From contig JABIVN010000206.1 in NCBI GenBank assembly GCA_018667205.1, positions 1 through 9,207 of the forward strand: a stretch of DNA of 9,207 nucleotides, given 5' to 3'. Every line of letters begins with the position of its first letter. Within the stretch, counting starts at the first letter, position 1. This stretch comes from Gammaproteobacteria bacterium (GTDB taxonomy: Bacteria > Pseudomonadota > Gammaproteobacteria > Pseudomonadales > Azotimanducaceae). This document shows positions 1-5,811 of the stretch, piece after piece. The position numbers and the translations under genes were made by a program. The notes below the pieces were generated by a model that worked only from the letters and a program-made list of their open reading frames with translations, searched no databases and was not told the origin of the DNA.

Positions 1-623
1 ATATCGAAATGACGGAGAAACAACTCTCCCCGATAGGACAATGTTGTATCCACTCCAAGGCCGTTAAATATTCCGGCGAACTCAACAGCGATATAGCCAC
101 CGCCCACAACCAGTGCACGCTTGGGAAGTGATTCAAGAAAGAACGCTTCGTTAGAGGTAATCACGTGCTCTTTTCCCGGAAAATCAGGTACTGTCGGCCA
201 TCCGCCGGTTGCTATGAGTATTTTGTCAGTAGAAATGACCTGTCCGTTAATATCGATATGGTGTGCATCTTTGATTCTGGCCCTGCCATCGAAATGGGTT
301 ACCCCAGCGTTATCTAGCATTCCTTTATAGATACCATTCAGCCGAGATATCTCGGTATTTTTGTTTTTTAGCAGCACGGGCCAATCAAAAGCAGGCTTGG
401 TGTTACCCCAACCAAACCCCTCTGCTTGCTGGTAATCTTCCGAATAATGTGAAGCATAGACGAACAACTTCTTTGGTACGCAGCCCACGTTCACACAGGT
501 ACCCCCCATGTACTTTTCTTCAGCGGTAGCCACTCTTGCACCGTAACTGGCGCTCATGCGTGCAGCCCTAACGCCACCGGAGCCAACACCAATAACAAAC
601 AAATCAAAATCATACTCAGACAT
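1..623 (-). CDS. gor: Glutathione-disulfide reductase, N-terminal 207 residues (3' end outside window)
   Basis: This FAD-dependent, NADPH-dependent oxidoreductase reduces glutathione disulfide to glutathione in the cytosol. The protein begins [12 protein letters not shown]. It shows the FAD-binding [11 protein letters not shown] motif (about residues 12-22) and the redox-active disulfide [13 protein letters not shown] (Cys43 and Cys48, residues 40-52). The second nucleotide-binding motif [10 protein letters not shown] lies at 174-183. It is followed by an SYRGE segment, where glutathione reductases carry the Arg that reads the NADPH 2'-phosphate, which favours Gor over lipoamide or mercuric reductase. 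Family members are about 450 residues, so slightly less than half is present and the dimerisation domain lies outside the window. The ATG at 621-623 is preceded at close range by a GGGAAG ribosome-binding site. The gene is transcribed away from the DOMON-namZ pair across a shared 256-bp region. The first motif reads GVGSGG where GAGSGG is more usual. Confidence 0.93.
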   Translation of the reverse strand, partial: MSEYDFDLFVIGVGSGGVRAARMSASYGARVATAEEKYMGGTCVNVGCVPKKLFVYASHYSEDYQQAEGFGWGNTKPAFDWPVLLKNKNTEISRLNGIYKGMLDNAGVTHFDGRARIKDAHHIDINGQVISTDKILIATGGWPTVPDFPGKEHVITSNEAFFLESLPKRALVVGGGYIAVEFAGIFNGLGVDTTLSYRGELFLRHFD

Positions 624-643
624 ATTTACTTCCCGGGGATCAT

Positions 644-673
644 CTTTTAATTCTTTCAAGGGGCGCTGTTCAA
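644..673 (-). promoter_or_regulatory. Candidate sigma70-type promoter for gor
   Basis: On the minus strand a TTGAAC box (complement of 668-673) is followed after 18 bp by TAAAAG (complement of 644-649). Each matches four of six consensus bases. It would start transcription about 15 nt before the gor ATG, with the GGGAAG ribosome-binding site just inside the transcript. The boxes are weak and were found by eye. The repeat array at 681-749 lies immediately upstream, where an activator or repressor site could sit. Confidence 0.3.
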
Positions 674-680
674 CCACCGC

Positions 681-749
681 ACTGTTTAGATTAAACAACG
701 TACTGTTTAAATAACGTACGCTTTAAACAACGTACGGTTTAAACAACGG
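681..749. repeat. Array of 16-bp AT-rich repeats between gor and the DOMON-namZ genes
   Basis: Three consecutive 16-bp units lie at 702-717 (actgtttaaataacgt), 718-733 (acgctttaaacaacgt) and 734-749 (acggtttaaacaacgg). A fourth unit at 681-701 has the same ends but five extra bases in the middle. A degenerate copy may precede it at 665-680. The unit is built around TTTAAA, and the last copy contains the perfect 8-bp palindrome GTTTAAAC. The array occupies the divergent control region, directly upstream of the candidate gor promoter. It could be a multi-site operator or a slippage-generated minisatellite; the sequence alone does not decide. Confidence 0.75.
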
Positions 750-780
750 ATTACTTAACAAACGCAACTTTATGCCACAA

Positions 781-803
781 CCGTGTTTTGCACGGCACTT
801 TTT
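781..803 (+). other. Small hairpin followed by a T run, upstream of the DOMON-like gene
   Basis: A perfect 5-bp inverted repeat (CCGTG at 781-785, CACGG at 791-795) with a TTTTG loop is followed by CACTTTTT. The shape resembles a short intrinsic terminator or attenuator on the plus strand. No gene on that strand ends before it in this window, so it would act, if at all, in the leader of the 880-2601 genes. The stem is short and chance occurrence is quite possible. Confidence 0.2.
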
Positions 804-879
804 GACGATGGCGCTTTTAAGCCAAAGGAAAGCAGCTTAACATCGCTGACCTTTCCTAATAAATAACCTAACCCGTCAC

Positions 880-1380
880 ATGCGATTTCCACTAACAGCG
901 TTCGACAGTGACGCGATTGTTACCACCGACATCCAGGTTAATGCGCACAATCTTAGCCTTAGATACTCAGTCGCGGTTACCCAAAGCCTGGTATGGCCGG
1001 AATTTAAAGCGCTAGAAAGAAAAGCTGAACTGTGGAAATCTACCTGTCTTGAACTGTTTCTGTCGTCGCCAGATGATCCGGCTTATCTTGAAATTAACCT
1101 CTCGCCCTGTGGCGGCTGGAACATTTATTCGTTCTCTAGCTATCGTAAGGGTATGAAAACAGCGCCTTTCACTGAGTTGGTCGACTTTAGGGTTGAGCGC
1201 CCCGGTGTCATTACCGCTACCTTTGACATTGACACGCTACCTGATCCCGTTTTGTTCGGACCGGCCACAATCCTTGCGGACAAAGATGGCAGCCTTCGTT
1301 ATTTTTCGACAAAGCATGGTCGGACACCTGACTTTCACAACAGGGAACATCATGTGCTTGTTGCCGCTAATGACCTATAA
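880..1380 (+). CDS. DOMON-like domain protein (type 9 carbohydrate-binding-like)
   Basis: This 166-residue protein resembles bacterial DOMON-like proteins, a beta-sandwich fold related to family 9 carbohydrate-binding and cytochrome-binding modules. Visible hallmarks are LWKSTCLELFL (51-61), YLEINLSPCGGWNIYSF (69-85), SSYRKGM (86-92) and a C-terminal PDFHNREHHVL (150-160), which matches the family's typical DFH ending. There is no signal peptide or membrane segment, so it is probably cytosolic, and no catalytic motif is apparent. It ends 9 nt before the NamZ-like gene on the same strand, so the two are very likely cotranscribed, and binding a sugar or glycan-derived ligand is a reasonable inference. 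The ATG is not preceded by a clear Shine-Dalgarno sequence. The start is chosen because the conserved beta-strand beginning FPLTAFDSD follows at once. Ligand and exact role are unknown. Confidence 0.8.
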   Translation: MRFPLTAFDSDAIVTTDIQVNAHNLSLRYSVAVTQSLVWPEFKALERKAELWKSTCLELFLSSPDDPAYLEINLSPCGGWNIYSFSSYRKGMKTAPFTELVDFRVERPGVITATFDIDTLPDPVLFGPATILADKDGSLRYFSTKHGRTPDFHNREHHVLVAANDL

Positions 1381-1389
1381 TCGTCTGCT

Positions 1390-2601
1390 ATGACATTCAT
1401 GTTCGGTATCGATGTACTCCTTGACGATGAAGCTAAGCTAAACCGGCTTCGCTCAGCACGGGTTGGGCTGGTGGCCCATCCTGCATCAATTAACAGTGCA
1501 AATACGCATAGCATTGATGCCCTGATAGACGCTGGGTGCAAAATCGTGCGTGCTTTTGGCCCCCAACATGGTATGCGGGGTGACAAGCAAGACAACATGA
1601 TTGAGTCTCAGGATTATCTGGACCAAATTCATCAGCTACCGGTCGTCAGCCTGTATGGCGAATACAGGCACCCAACAGATGAGATGCTGCACGATCTAGA
1701 CATCATCCTGTTTGACCTGCAGGACATTGGATGCCGCATTTACACCTACATCACAACGCTGTTTTACTTCACAGAAGCCTGCAGCCGCCTTGGAAAAGAG
1801 CTTTGGGTACTGGACCGCCCCAACCCCGCCGGTCGCCCTATTGACGGCCTATACCTGAAAAATGGCGAACAGAGCTTTGTCGGTTGTGCACCAATGCCGA
1901 CGCGTCACGGACTGACTGTCGGCGAACTGGGTTTATGGTTTGCCACCCAGCAGACGCATGAACTGGACCTGTCGATCATTAATATGGTGGGCCACAACCC
2001 CGAACAGGGACCTGGCTATGGCTGGCCAGTTGACGCTCGCCCATGGATTAACCCGAGTCCAAATGCGGCCAGCATTAACATGGCCAGAATTTTTCCAGGG
2101 TCCGTTCTACTGGAAGGAACCACCCTAAGCGAAGGGCGCGGCACAACGACACCCCTTGAAGTCATTGGTGCGCCAGGCTTGCCCATTGATCGTTTGCTGG
2201 CTGAACTGACATCTCGAGCACCCCATTGGCTGGAGTCTGCATACCTGCGTGAGTGCTTTTTCACCCCCACCTTTCATAAACATGTGGACCAGATGTGTGC
2301 CGGGCTGCAGATTCACACTGGCTACCCTGCCTACGAACATAACAAATTCAAACCCTACCGATTGATTGCCGGCCTATTGAAATCCCTAAGGCATATTGAA
2401 CCTGAGTTCGATATATGGCGTTTCCATTCCTACGAGTACGAACTTGGCCGCAAGCCTATCGACGTCATCAACGGCGGTCATGGCCTAAGGACCTGGGTTG
2501 ATGACCCGAATCAGGACTTTGATGTCTTCGATGCACAACTCAACGAGGCCGAAAAACGCTGGCAAGAAGAACGCCAACCGTTCCTGCAATATCCCTGTTG
2601 A
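1390..2601 (+). CDS. NamZ-like exo-beta-N-acetylmuramidase (DUF1343 / GH171 family), apparently cytosolic
   Basis: This 403-residue protein is a clear DUF1343 member, the family founded by Bacillus NamZ, which releases N-acetylmuramic acid from the non-reducing end of peptidoglycan fragments. Conserved blocks are RVGLVAHPASI (24-34), FGPQHGMRGDKQDN (56-69), FDLQDIGCRIYTY (108-120), LDRPNPAGRP (141-150), MPTRHGLTVGEL (169-180), and NPSPNAAS (221-228) followed by LLEGTTLSEGRGTT (240-253). Length matches the mature part of secreted homologues. Two points are odd. There is no signal peptide; the protein begins straight with the domain (FGIDVLL). Also, the PEHG motif I remember from characterised NamZ proteins reads PQHG here (Gln59). 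The protein may therefore belong to a Gln-bearing intracellular subfamily, perhaps acting in cell-wall recycling or on another glycoside. The ATG lacks a strong ribosome-binding site, consistent with dependence on the gene 9 nt upstream. The family is firm; the activity is inferred. Confidence 0.85.
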   Translation: MTFMFGIDVLLDDEAKLNRLRSARVGLVAHPASINSANTHSIDALIDAGCKIVRAFGPQHGMRGDKQDNMIESQDYLDQIHQLPVVSLYGEYRHPTDEMLHDLDIILFDLQDIGCRIYTYITTLFYFTEACSRLGKELWVLDRPNPAGRPIDGLYLKNGEQSFVGCAPMPTRHGLTVGELGLWFATQQTHELDLSIINMVGHNPEQGPGYGWPVDARPWINPSPNAASINMARIFPGSVLLEGTTLSEGRGTTTPLEVIGAPGLPIDRLLAELTSRAPHWLESAYLRECFFTPTFHKHVDQMCAGLQIHTGYPAYEHNKFKPYRLIAGLLKSLRHIEPEFDIWRFHSYEYELGRKPIDVINGGHGLRTWVDDPNQDFDVFDAQLNEAEKRWQEERQPFLQYPC

Positions 2602-2661
2602 TTCTTCACTTGAATAACATGGTAGACTGCGCGGCTTTTCGCGCTAGACAAAGGCTGTGCA

Positions 2662-3765
2662 ATGACCAATTCTTACAAGATTGCTTTACTATCGGGTGAT
2701 GGCATCGGACCAGAAATTATGGCCCAGGCGACGCGGGTGTTTGATACGCTTCAAGCAAAACGCGACGTATCATTCGAACTGATTAGCGCGCCTTTCGGCG
2801 CCCATGCGTACTTTGAAGAAGGTAAAGCATTCCCTGACGCCACCAAGGCGATTTGTGATCAGGCAGACGCGATCCTCAAGGGGCCAGTTGGCCTGTCTCA
2901 TGAGGAATCAAAAAAAATACCCGTTGAGGAACAGGCCGAACGAGGCGCGATTCTGCCGCTACGCGCCCGCTACAACACCTTTGCCAATTTCCGGCCTATA
3001 TTCCTGTCGAAGAATATGGCGCACTTCTCACCGCTAAAGCCCGAGATCATTAAAGACGGGATCGATATCCTGCTGATTCGTGAACTGGTCGGTGGTCTTT
3101 ACTTCGGCAAGAAAGAGCGCGGCATCAATAAGGATGGTCAGCGCTATGTTCATGAAATCCTTGAATATACCGAGGAACAAATTCGCCAGGTACTGGTCGT
3201 CGCCTTCGAGCAAGCCCGTTCACGCAAGAAAAAGCTTCACAATATTCATAAAAGCAACGTCCTGATGTCCAGCGTTTTCTGGAACGAGGTTCTGGATGAA
3301 GTTCACAAGGATTACCAGGATATTGAGGTCATCCACCTGCTGGTTGATGCTGCGGCGACGGCCCTGTGCCTAAACCCTGGTCAGTTTGACGTTATGGTCA
3401 TGGAAAACATGTTCGGCGACATCCTGAGTGATCAGGGCGGCGGCATCCTTGGCTCTCTGGGCTTAATGCCTTCCGCTTGCGTTGGCCCGGAAAAGGCCTA
3501 CTACGAGCCTTCCCATGGCTCTGCACCGGATATCGCGGGTAAGAATATCGCCAACCCCTATTCCATGATCGGCTCAGTCGCCATGATGCTAGAGATGAGC
3601 TTTGACATGAAGGAAGAAGCAGCGTTCGTTTGGGAAGCGATGCGAAGCGTCTTTGAGTCAGGTTACTCGACCGCGGATCTGTCTAGCTCAAGCGATAACA
3701 TTAAACTTGTAGCCACCGACGTTTTCGGCGACCTGGTGATGGCCAAGCTCGAAGAGTTACTCTAG
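2662..3765 (+). CDS. leuB: 3-Isopropylmalate dehydrogenase-like enzyme (isocitrate/isopropylmalate dehydrogenase family)
   Basis: This 367-residue protein belongs to the NAD(P)-dependent beta-decarboxylating dehydrogenases. LeuB oxidises and decarboxylates 3-isopropylmalate in leucine synthesis. Visible elements are GDGIGPEI (12-19), a substrate-loop Arg pair (Arg101 and Arg111, in LRARYNTFANFRP), RELVGGLYFGK (140-150, with Arg140 and Tyr147), catalytic Lys197 in HKSNVL, metal ligands Asp229, Asp253 and Asp257 (GDILSD), and the adenine-binding HGSAPDIAGKNIANP (285-299). RELxGGxYFGK and length point to LeuB rather than isocitrate dehydrogenase. It diverges where LeuB usually has VDNAAMQL (here VDAAATAL) and VTxNMFGDILSDE (here VMENMFGDILSDQ). 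No leuA, leuC or leuD is nearby, so the exact substrate is less certain than the family. A short AAGG lies about 7 nt before the ATG. The stop codon overlaps the convergent small membrane gene. Confidence 0.72.
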   Translation: MTNSYKIALLSGDGIGPEIMAQATRVFDTLQAKRDVSFELISAPFGAHAYFEEGKAFPDATKAICDQADAILKGPVGLSHEESKKIPVEEQAERGAILPLRARYNTFANFRPIFLSKNMAHFSPLKPEIIKDGIDILLIRELVGGLYFGKKERGINKDGQRYVHEILEYTEEQIRQVLVVAFEQARSRKKKLHNIHKSNVLMSSVFWNEVLDEVHKDYQDIEVIHLLVDAAATALCLNPGQFDVMVMENMFGDILSDQGGGILGSLGLMPSACVGPEKAYYEPSHGSAPDIAGKNIANPYSMIGSVAMMLEMSFDMKEEAAFVWEAMRSVFESGYSTADLSSSSDNIKLVATDVFGDLVMAKLEELL

Positions 3766-3938
3766 AGCTGGCCGATCGTGTCATAAACAGAGAACACCAT
3801 TACCATCGCGGACAGCCACCCCCAACCGATAAACACCCACATAATGAGTGGCTGTTCGAACAGGTCTCCAAGAACGTTAACGATTGAGTCAACGATAAAG
3901 AATTTGAGAACGGCTTTAATCCAATCTAATACAAACAT
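3762..3938 (-). CDS. Small membrane protein of unknown function (58 aa)
   Basis: The product starts MFVLDWIKAVLKFFIV and has two hydrophobic stretches. The first is amphipathic (about residues 3-24). The second is a strong transmembrane candidate, PLIMWVFIGWGWLSAMVMVFS (about 30-50), after which the protein ends SVYDTIGQL. I do not recognise the family. The frame extends eight codons upstream to a TTG. The ATG at 3936-3938 is preferred because AAAGG precedes it by 8 nt, as expected for a ribosome-binding site. The gene converges on the LeuB-like gene and their stop codons overlap by 4 bp. A single-pass inner-membrane peptide is the plain inference. It could still be non-coding, but the well-placed ribosome-binding site, candidate promoter and membrane-protein composition support it. 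Confidence 0.55.
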   Translation of the reverse strand: MFVLDWIKAVLKFFIVDSIVNVLGDLFEQPLIMWVFIGWGWLSAMVMVFSVYDTIGQL

Positions 3939-3983
3939 TTTTTGTGCCTTTACTTGAGCCAACCTGGGTGGCGAAACGCGCGT

Positions 3984-3989
3984 ATTCTA
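3984..3989 (-). promoter_or_regulatory. Candidate -10 box for the 58-aa membrane protein gene
   Basis: The minus-strand hexamer TAGAAT (complement of 3984-3989) differs from the consensus -10 box at one position. It lies about 45 nt before the preferred ATG. The region 16-18 bp further upstream is only AT-rich (TTTTAA), so the -35 element is poor. A promoter is plausible but not established. Confidence 0.3.
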
Positions 3990-4044
3990 ACGCTGCGCGA
4001 CTGTTTTTAAAAGACGCGAGCACCTATTATTAAAAGAGGCATAA

Positions 4045-4090
4045 GTTCTCTATAAAACAAGCTGTGGGTTCTCTATAAGACAAGCCGCAG
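4045..4090. repeat. 23-bp imperfect tandem duplication
   Basis: Two adjacent 23-bp copies occupy 4045-4067 and 4068-4090; both begin gttctctata. They match at 19 of 23 positions, and all four differences are transitions. The duplication lies between the DUF3806-like gene and the 58-aa membrane gene, 10 nt beyond the stop of the former. It looks like an old slippage duplication with no evident function. Confidence 0.8.
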
Positions 4091-4100
4091 GCGCCAACAG

Positions 4101-4676
4101 TTATTTAAAAACAGGTTTGGCAGCCTCGTAGGCAATGAATTGCTCTACTTCAACGCCAATGTCCTCAAAAACACCCGCCATATCGATTTTTTCCTTAAAC
4201 TGGACTCTTTTTGAGAACATTGTCACCGGAAAAACATAGTTTTCGGTCTTTTTCCATCGTAACGCTTTGCTTGTCCCGATATCATCCTCGTAGCTCACCC
4301 AGTCAAGCCCAAACTCGTTAACTAAAATATCACCGAAGACGATGCCCAGGCCCTGCAATCCTCTTACGTCGTCGCCACGAATGGCTTTCTTGTCCACCAG
4401 GTTCTGCAGGACCTGCAGATCAGATTTATCGCCTTTAAGTTTCAAAATACCCAGCCGTCTGGCAATCAAGTCCGTGGTTTCCCTGCGCTGGGTATCCAGA
4501 GAATATCGTTGCCCCAAGGACAACTCTTTGACGGTCGCCGGAACCTCTTCAGTATCAAATCCGTAACTTTGTAACTCTTCTGAAGTCAGCTCGCGCAGAC
4601 CTGATTCTTCCGCCGCAGCGAAATTAAAGGCCAACAAACCAGGTAATATCAGTAAAAATTTGAAGATGGTGTTCAC
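4101..4676 (-). CDS. Exported DUF3806-like protein of unknown function
   Basis: From the GTG at 4674-4676 this is a 191-residue protein. It opens with a good signal peptide: MNTIFK, a hydrophobic core LLILPGLLAFNF, then AAAEES with likely cleavage after residue 22. There is no lipobox Cys, so a soluble periplasmic location is likely. The C-terminal half matches the pattern I recall for DUF3806: LGIVFGDILVNEFGLDWV (110-127), an acidic EDDIGTSKALRW (130-141), FPVTMFSKR (149-157) and IDMAGVFEDI (164-173). No catalytic motif is apparent. The frame extends upstream to another GTG at 4722-4724, but that would put charged residues before the signal peptide and run past the candidate promoter, so the shorter form is preferred. 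It is transcribed divergently from the CinA-like fusion gene with overlapping promoter elements. Export is well supported; the function is unknown. Confidence 0.75.
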   Translation of the reverse strand: MNTIFKFLLILPGLLAFNFAAAEESGLRELTSEELQSYGFDTEEVPATVKELSLGQRYSLDTQRRETTDLIARRLGILKLKGDKSDLQVLQNLVDKKAIRGDDVRGLQGLGIVFGDILVNEFGLDWVSYEDDIGTSKALRWKKTENYVFPVTMFSKRVQFKEKIDMAGVFEDIGVEVEQFIAYEAAKPVFK

Positions 4677-4705
4677 AGCGACTCTCTTTCTCTCAAGGAG
4701 TGTTG

Positions 4706-4733
4706 ATTTTAGGCTAGAATTCACACACTACAA
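4706..4733 (-). promoter_or_regulatory. Candidate promoter for the DUF3806-like gene
   Basis: On the minus strand TTGTAG (complement of 4728-4733) is followed after 16 bp by TAAAAT (complement of 4706-4711), a five-of-six match to the -10 consensus. The start would lie about 22 nt before the GTG at 4676, and this supports that start over the GTG at 4724. It overlaps the elements proposed for the divergent gene, so the two transcripts may compete. Confidence 0.35.
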
Positions 4734-4740
4734 GAAGGAG
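4715..4740 (+). promoter_or_regulatory. Candidate -10 box and strong ribosome-binding site of the CinA-like fusion operon
   Basis: TAGAAT at 4715-4720 is a good -10 match, without a convincing -35. AAGGAG at 4735-4740 is a near-perfect Shine-Dalgarno sequence with no ATG, GTG or TTG in the fusion frame at normal spacing after it. The only initiation-capable in-frame codon at 9 nt is CTG at 4750-4752. If transcription starts near 4727, all upstream ATG and GTG candidates (4660, 4666, 4669) are excluded. Confidence 0.45.
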
Positions 4741-4749
4741 TCGAGCACA

Positions 4750-5811
4750 CTGAACCAGCAGCTCATCAAAAATGTCTATTTATCGGGTAGTCAGTTCAGC
4801 CTGGCCGTCACCGGTGGTGGGACTAGCGCCATTGCCAGCCTCTTTGAGGTCGCAGGGGCTTCAACTACTCTGCTAGAGGCAACCGTACCATACCATCCTG
4901 CCGCGCTGGGTCGCTTTGTTTCAGCGTCCAGCCACCAGGGGTGTAACACGCATACTGCTAGAGCCATGGCCATGGCGGCCTACATGAGTGCGCGAGAAAT
5001 AATGCCTGAAAACAATGTCATCGGCGTTGGCTGTACCGCCGCTATTGCAACCAATCGCGCGCGAAAAGGCGCGGACAGGTGCCATATTGCAGTCCAGGCT
5101 GCTGGATTTACCACAATTTATGACATTGATCTCAATAGGGAAGATGACCGGGAAAAACAGGAAGCTATCTGCCGAACAGCGATCATTGAGGCAATGGCCC
5201 GCGCTGTTGATGTTTCGATTGAGCCATCTGCCACAGGCGCCAGAACCAAGCATATTGATGCGGAAAATTCCTGGGCCGGCCTGCTTGCAGGCGCCACAAA
5301 ATCAAGCTCGAAGCCCACCAACCTCTGTATTTTCCCTGGCGCCTTTAACCCCATTCACGACGGTCATCGCGGCATGATCAGCACCGCCAGAGACCTGCTA
5401 GGACAGGATGTAACCCTGGAGCTATCCATTAGCAACGTAGACAAGCCACCGCTGGACTTTCTGAGCATGTCAGAACGACTGACTGATGAATTTGACCTGG
5501 TCTTCAGCAACGCCCCGACGTTCGTAAAAAAATCAGCGATCTTCCCAGACAGCACATTTATTGTCGGCCTGGATACAATAGTCAGGATAGATGAGCCCAG
5601 GTACTACGGCTCTGAAACCGCTCGAGACAACGCCTTGGCAACCATGGCAGAACGTGGCGTCCGATTTCTTGTGTTTGGACGACAGACTGGCAAAAACTTT
5701 AATACCCTGGCGGACATTTCATTATCAAAAACCCTTAAGGATATGTGCACCGGCGTGACCGAAGATCAGTTTCGCCAGGACATCAGCTCCTCTGAAATCA
5801 GATCGCGATGA
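4750..5811 (+). CDS. CinA-like (PncC-like) domain fused to an NMNAT/NadD-type nucleotidylyltransferase
   Basis: Read from CTG 4750 this is 353 residues with two domains. The N-terminal part (about 8-155) follows the CinA C-terminal/PncC fold: LAVTGGGTSAIASLFEVAGAS (18-38), VPYHPAAL (46-53), ARAMAMAAY (70-78) and IGVGCTAAIATNRARKG (91-107). PncC enzymes hydrolyse NMN to nicotinate mononucleotide, but their catalytic Ser in ESCTGG is absent here (AVTGGG). The C-terminal part (about 190-353) is a HIGH-type nucleotidylyltransferase: FPGAFNPIHDGHRG (195-208), GLDTIVRI (273-280) and the terminal SSSEIR (346-351), equivalent to the NMNAT ISSTxIR loop. A role in pyridine-nucleotide or related nucleotide salvage is inferred; the substrate is unknown. 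From memory, plants carry an uncharacterised protein with both modules. The start was chosen from AAGGAG 9 nt upstream; ATG 4660 would overlap the divergent gene's start. The stop overlaps lptG as ATGA, so translation is probably coupled. Confidence 0.8.
   Translation: MNQQLIKNVYLSGSQFSLAVTGGGTSAIASLFEVAGASTTLLEATVPYHPAALGRFVSASSHQGCNTHTARAMAMAAYMSAREIMPENNVIGVGCTAAIATNRARKGADRCHIAVQAAGFTTIYDIDLNREDDREKQEAICRTAIIEAMARAVDVSIEPSATGARTKHIDAENSWAGLLAGATKSSSKPTNLCIFPGAFNPIHDGHRGMISTARDLLGQDVTLELSISNVDKPPLDFLSMSERLTDEFDLVFSNAPTFVKKSAIFPDSTFIVGLDTIVRIDEPRYYGSETARDNALATMAERGVRFLVFGRQTGKNFNTLADISLSKTLKDMCTGVTEDQFRQDISSSEIRSR

Noticed and set aside
121..330. Plus-strand open frame of 69 codons
   Set aside because: It is antisense to the well-supported glutathione reductase frame and has no recognisable features.
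2629..2644. GCGCG-GCTTTT-CGCGC hairpin between the NamZ-like and LeuB-like genes as a terminator
   Set aside because: The 5-bp GC stem is real, but no T run follows on either strand and the LeuB-like ATG begins 18 nt later; I could not assign a role.
4677..4724. Longer DUF3806-like protein from GTG 4724
   Set aside because: It would place a charged stretch (LLERKRVAV) ahead of a clean signal peptide and would start upstream of the proposed -10 box.
4660..4749. ATG 4660 or 4666 as start of the fusion gene
   Set aside because: These codons overlap the start of the divergent exported protein, precede the candidate -10 box, have no ribosome-binding site, and would add about 30 residues not needed by the domain.
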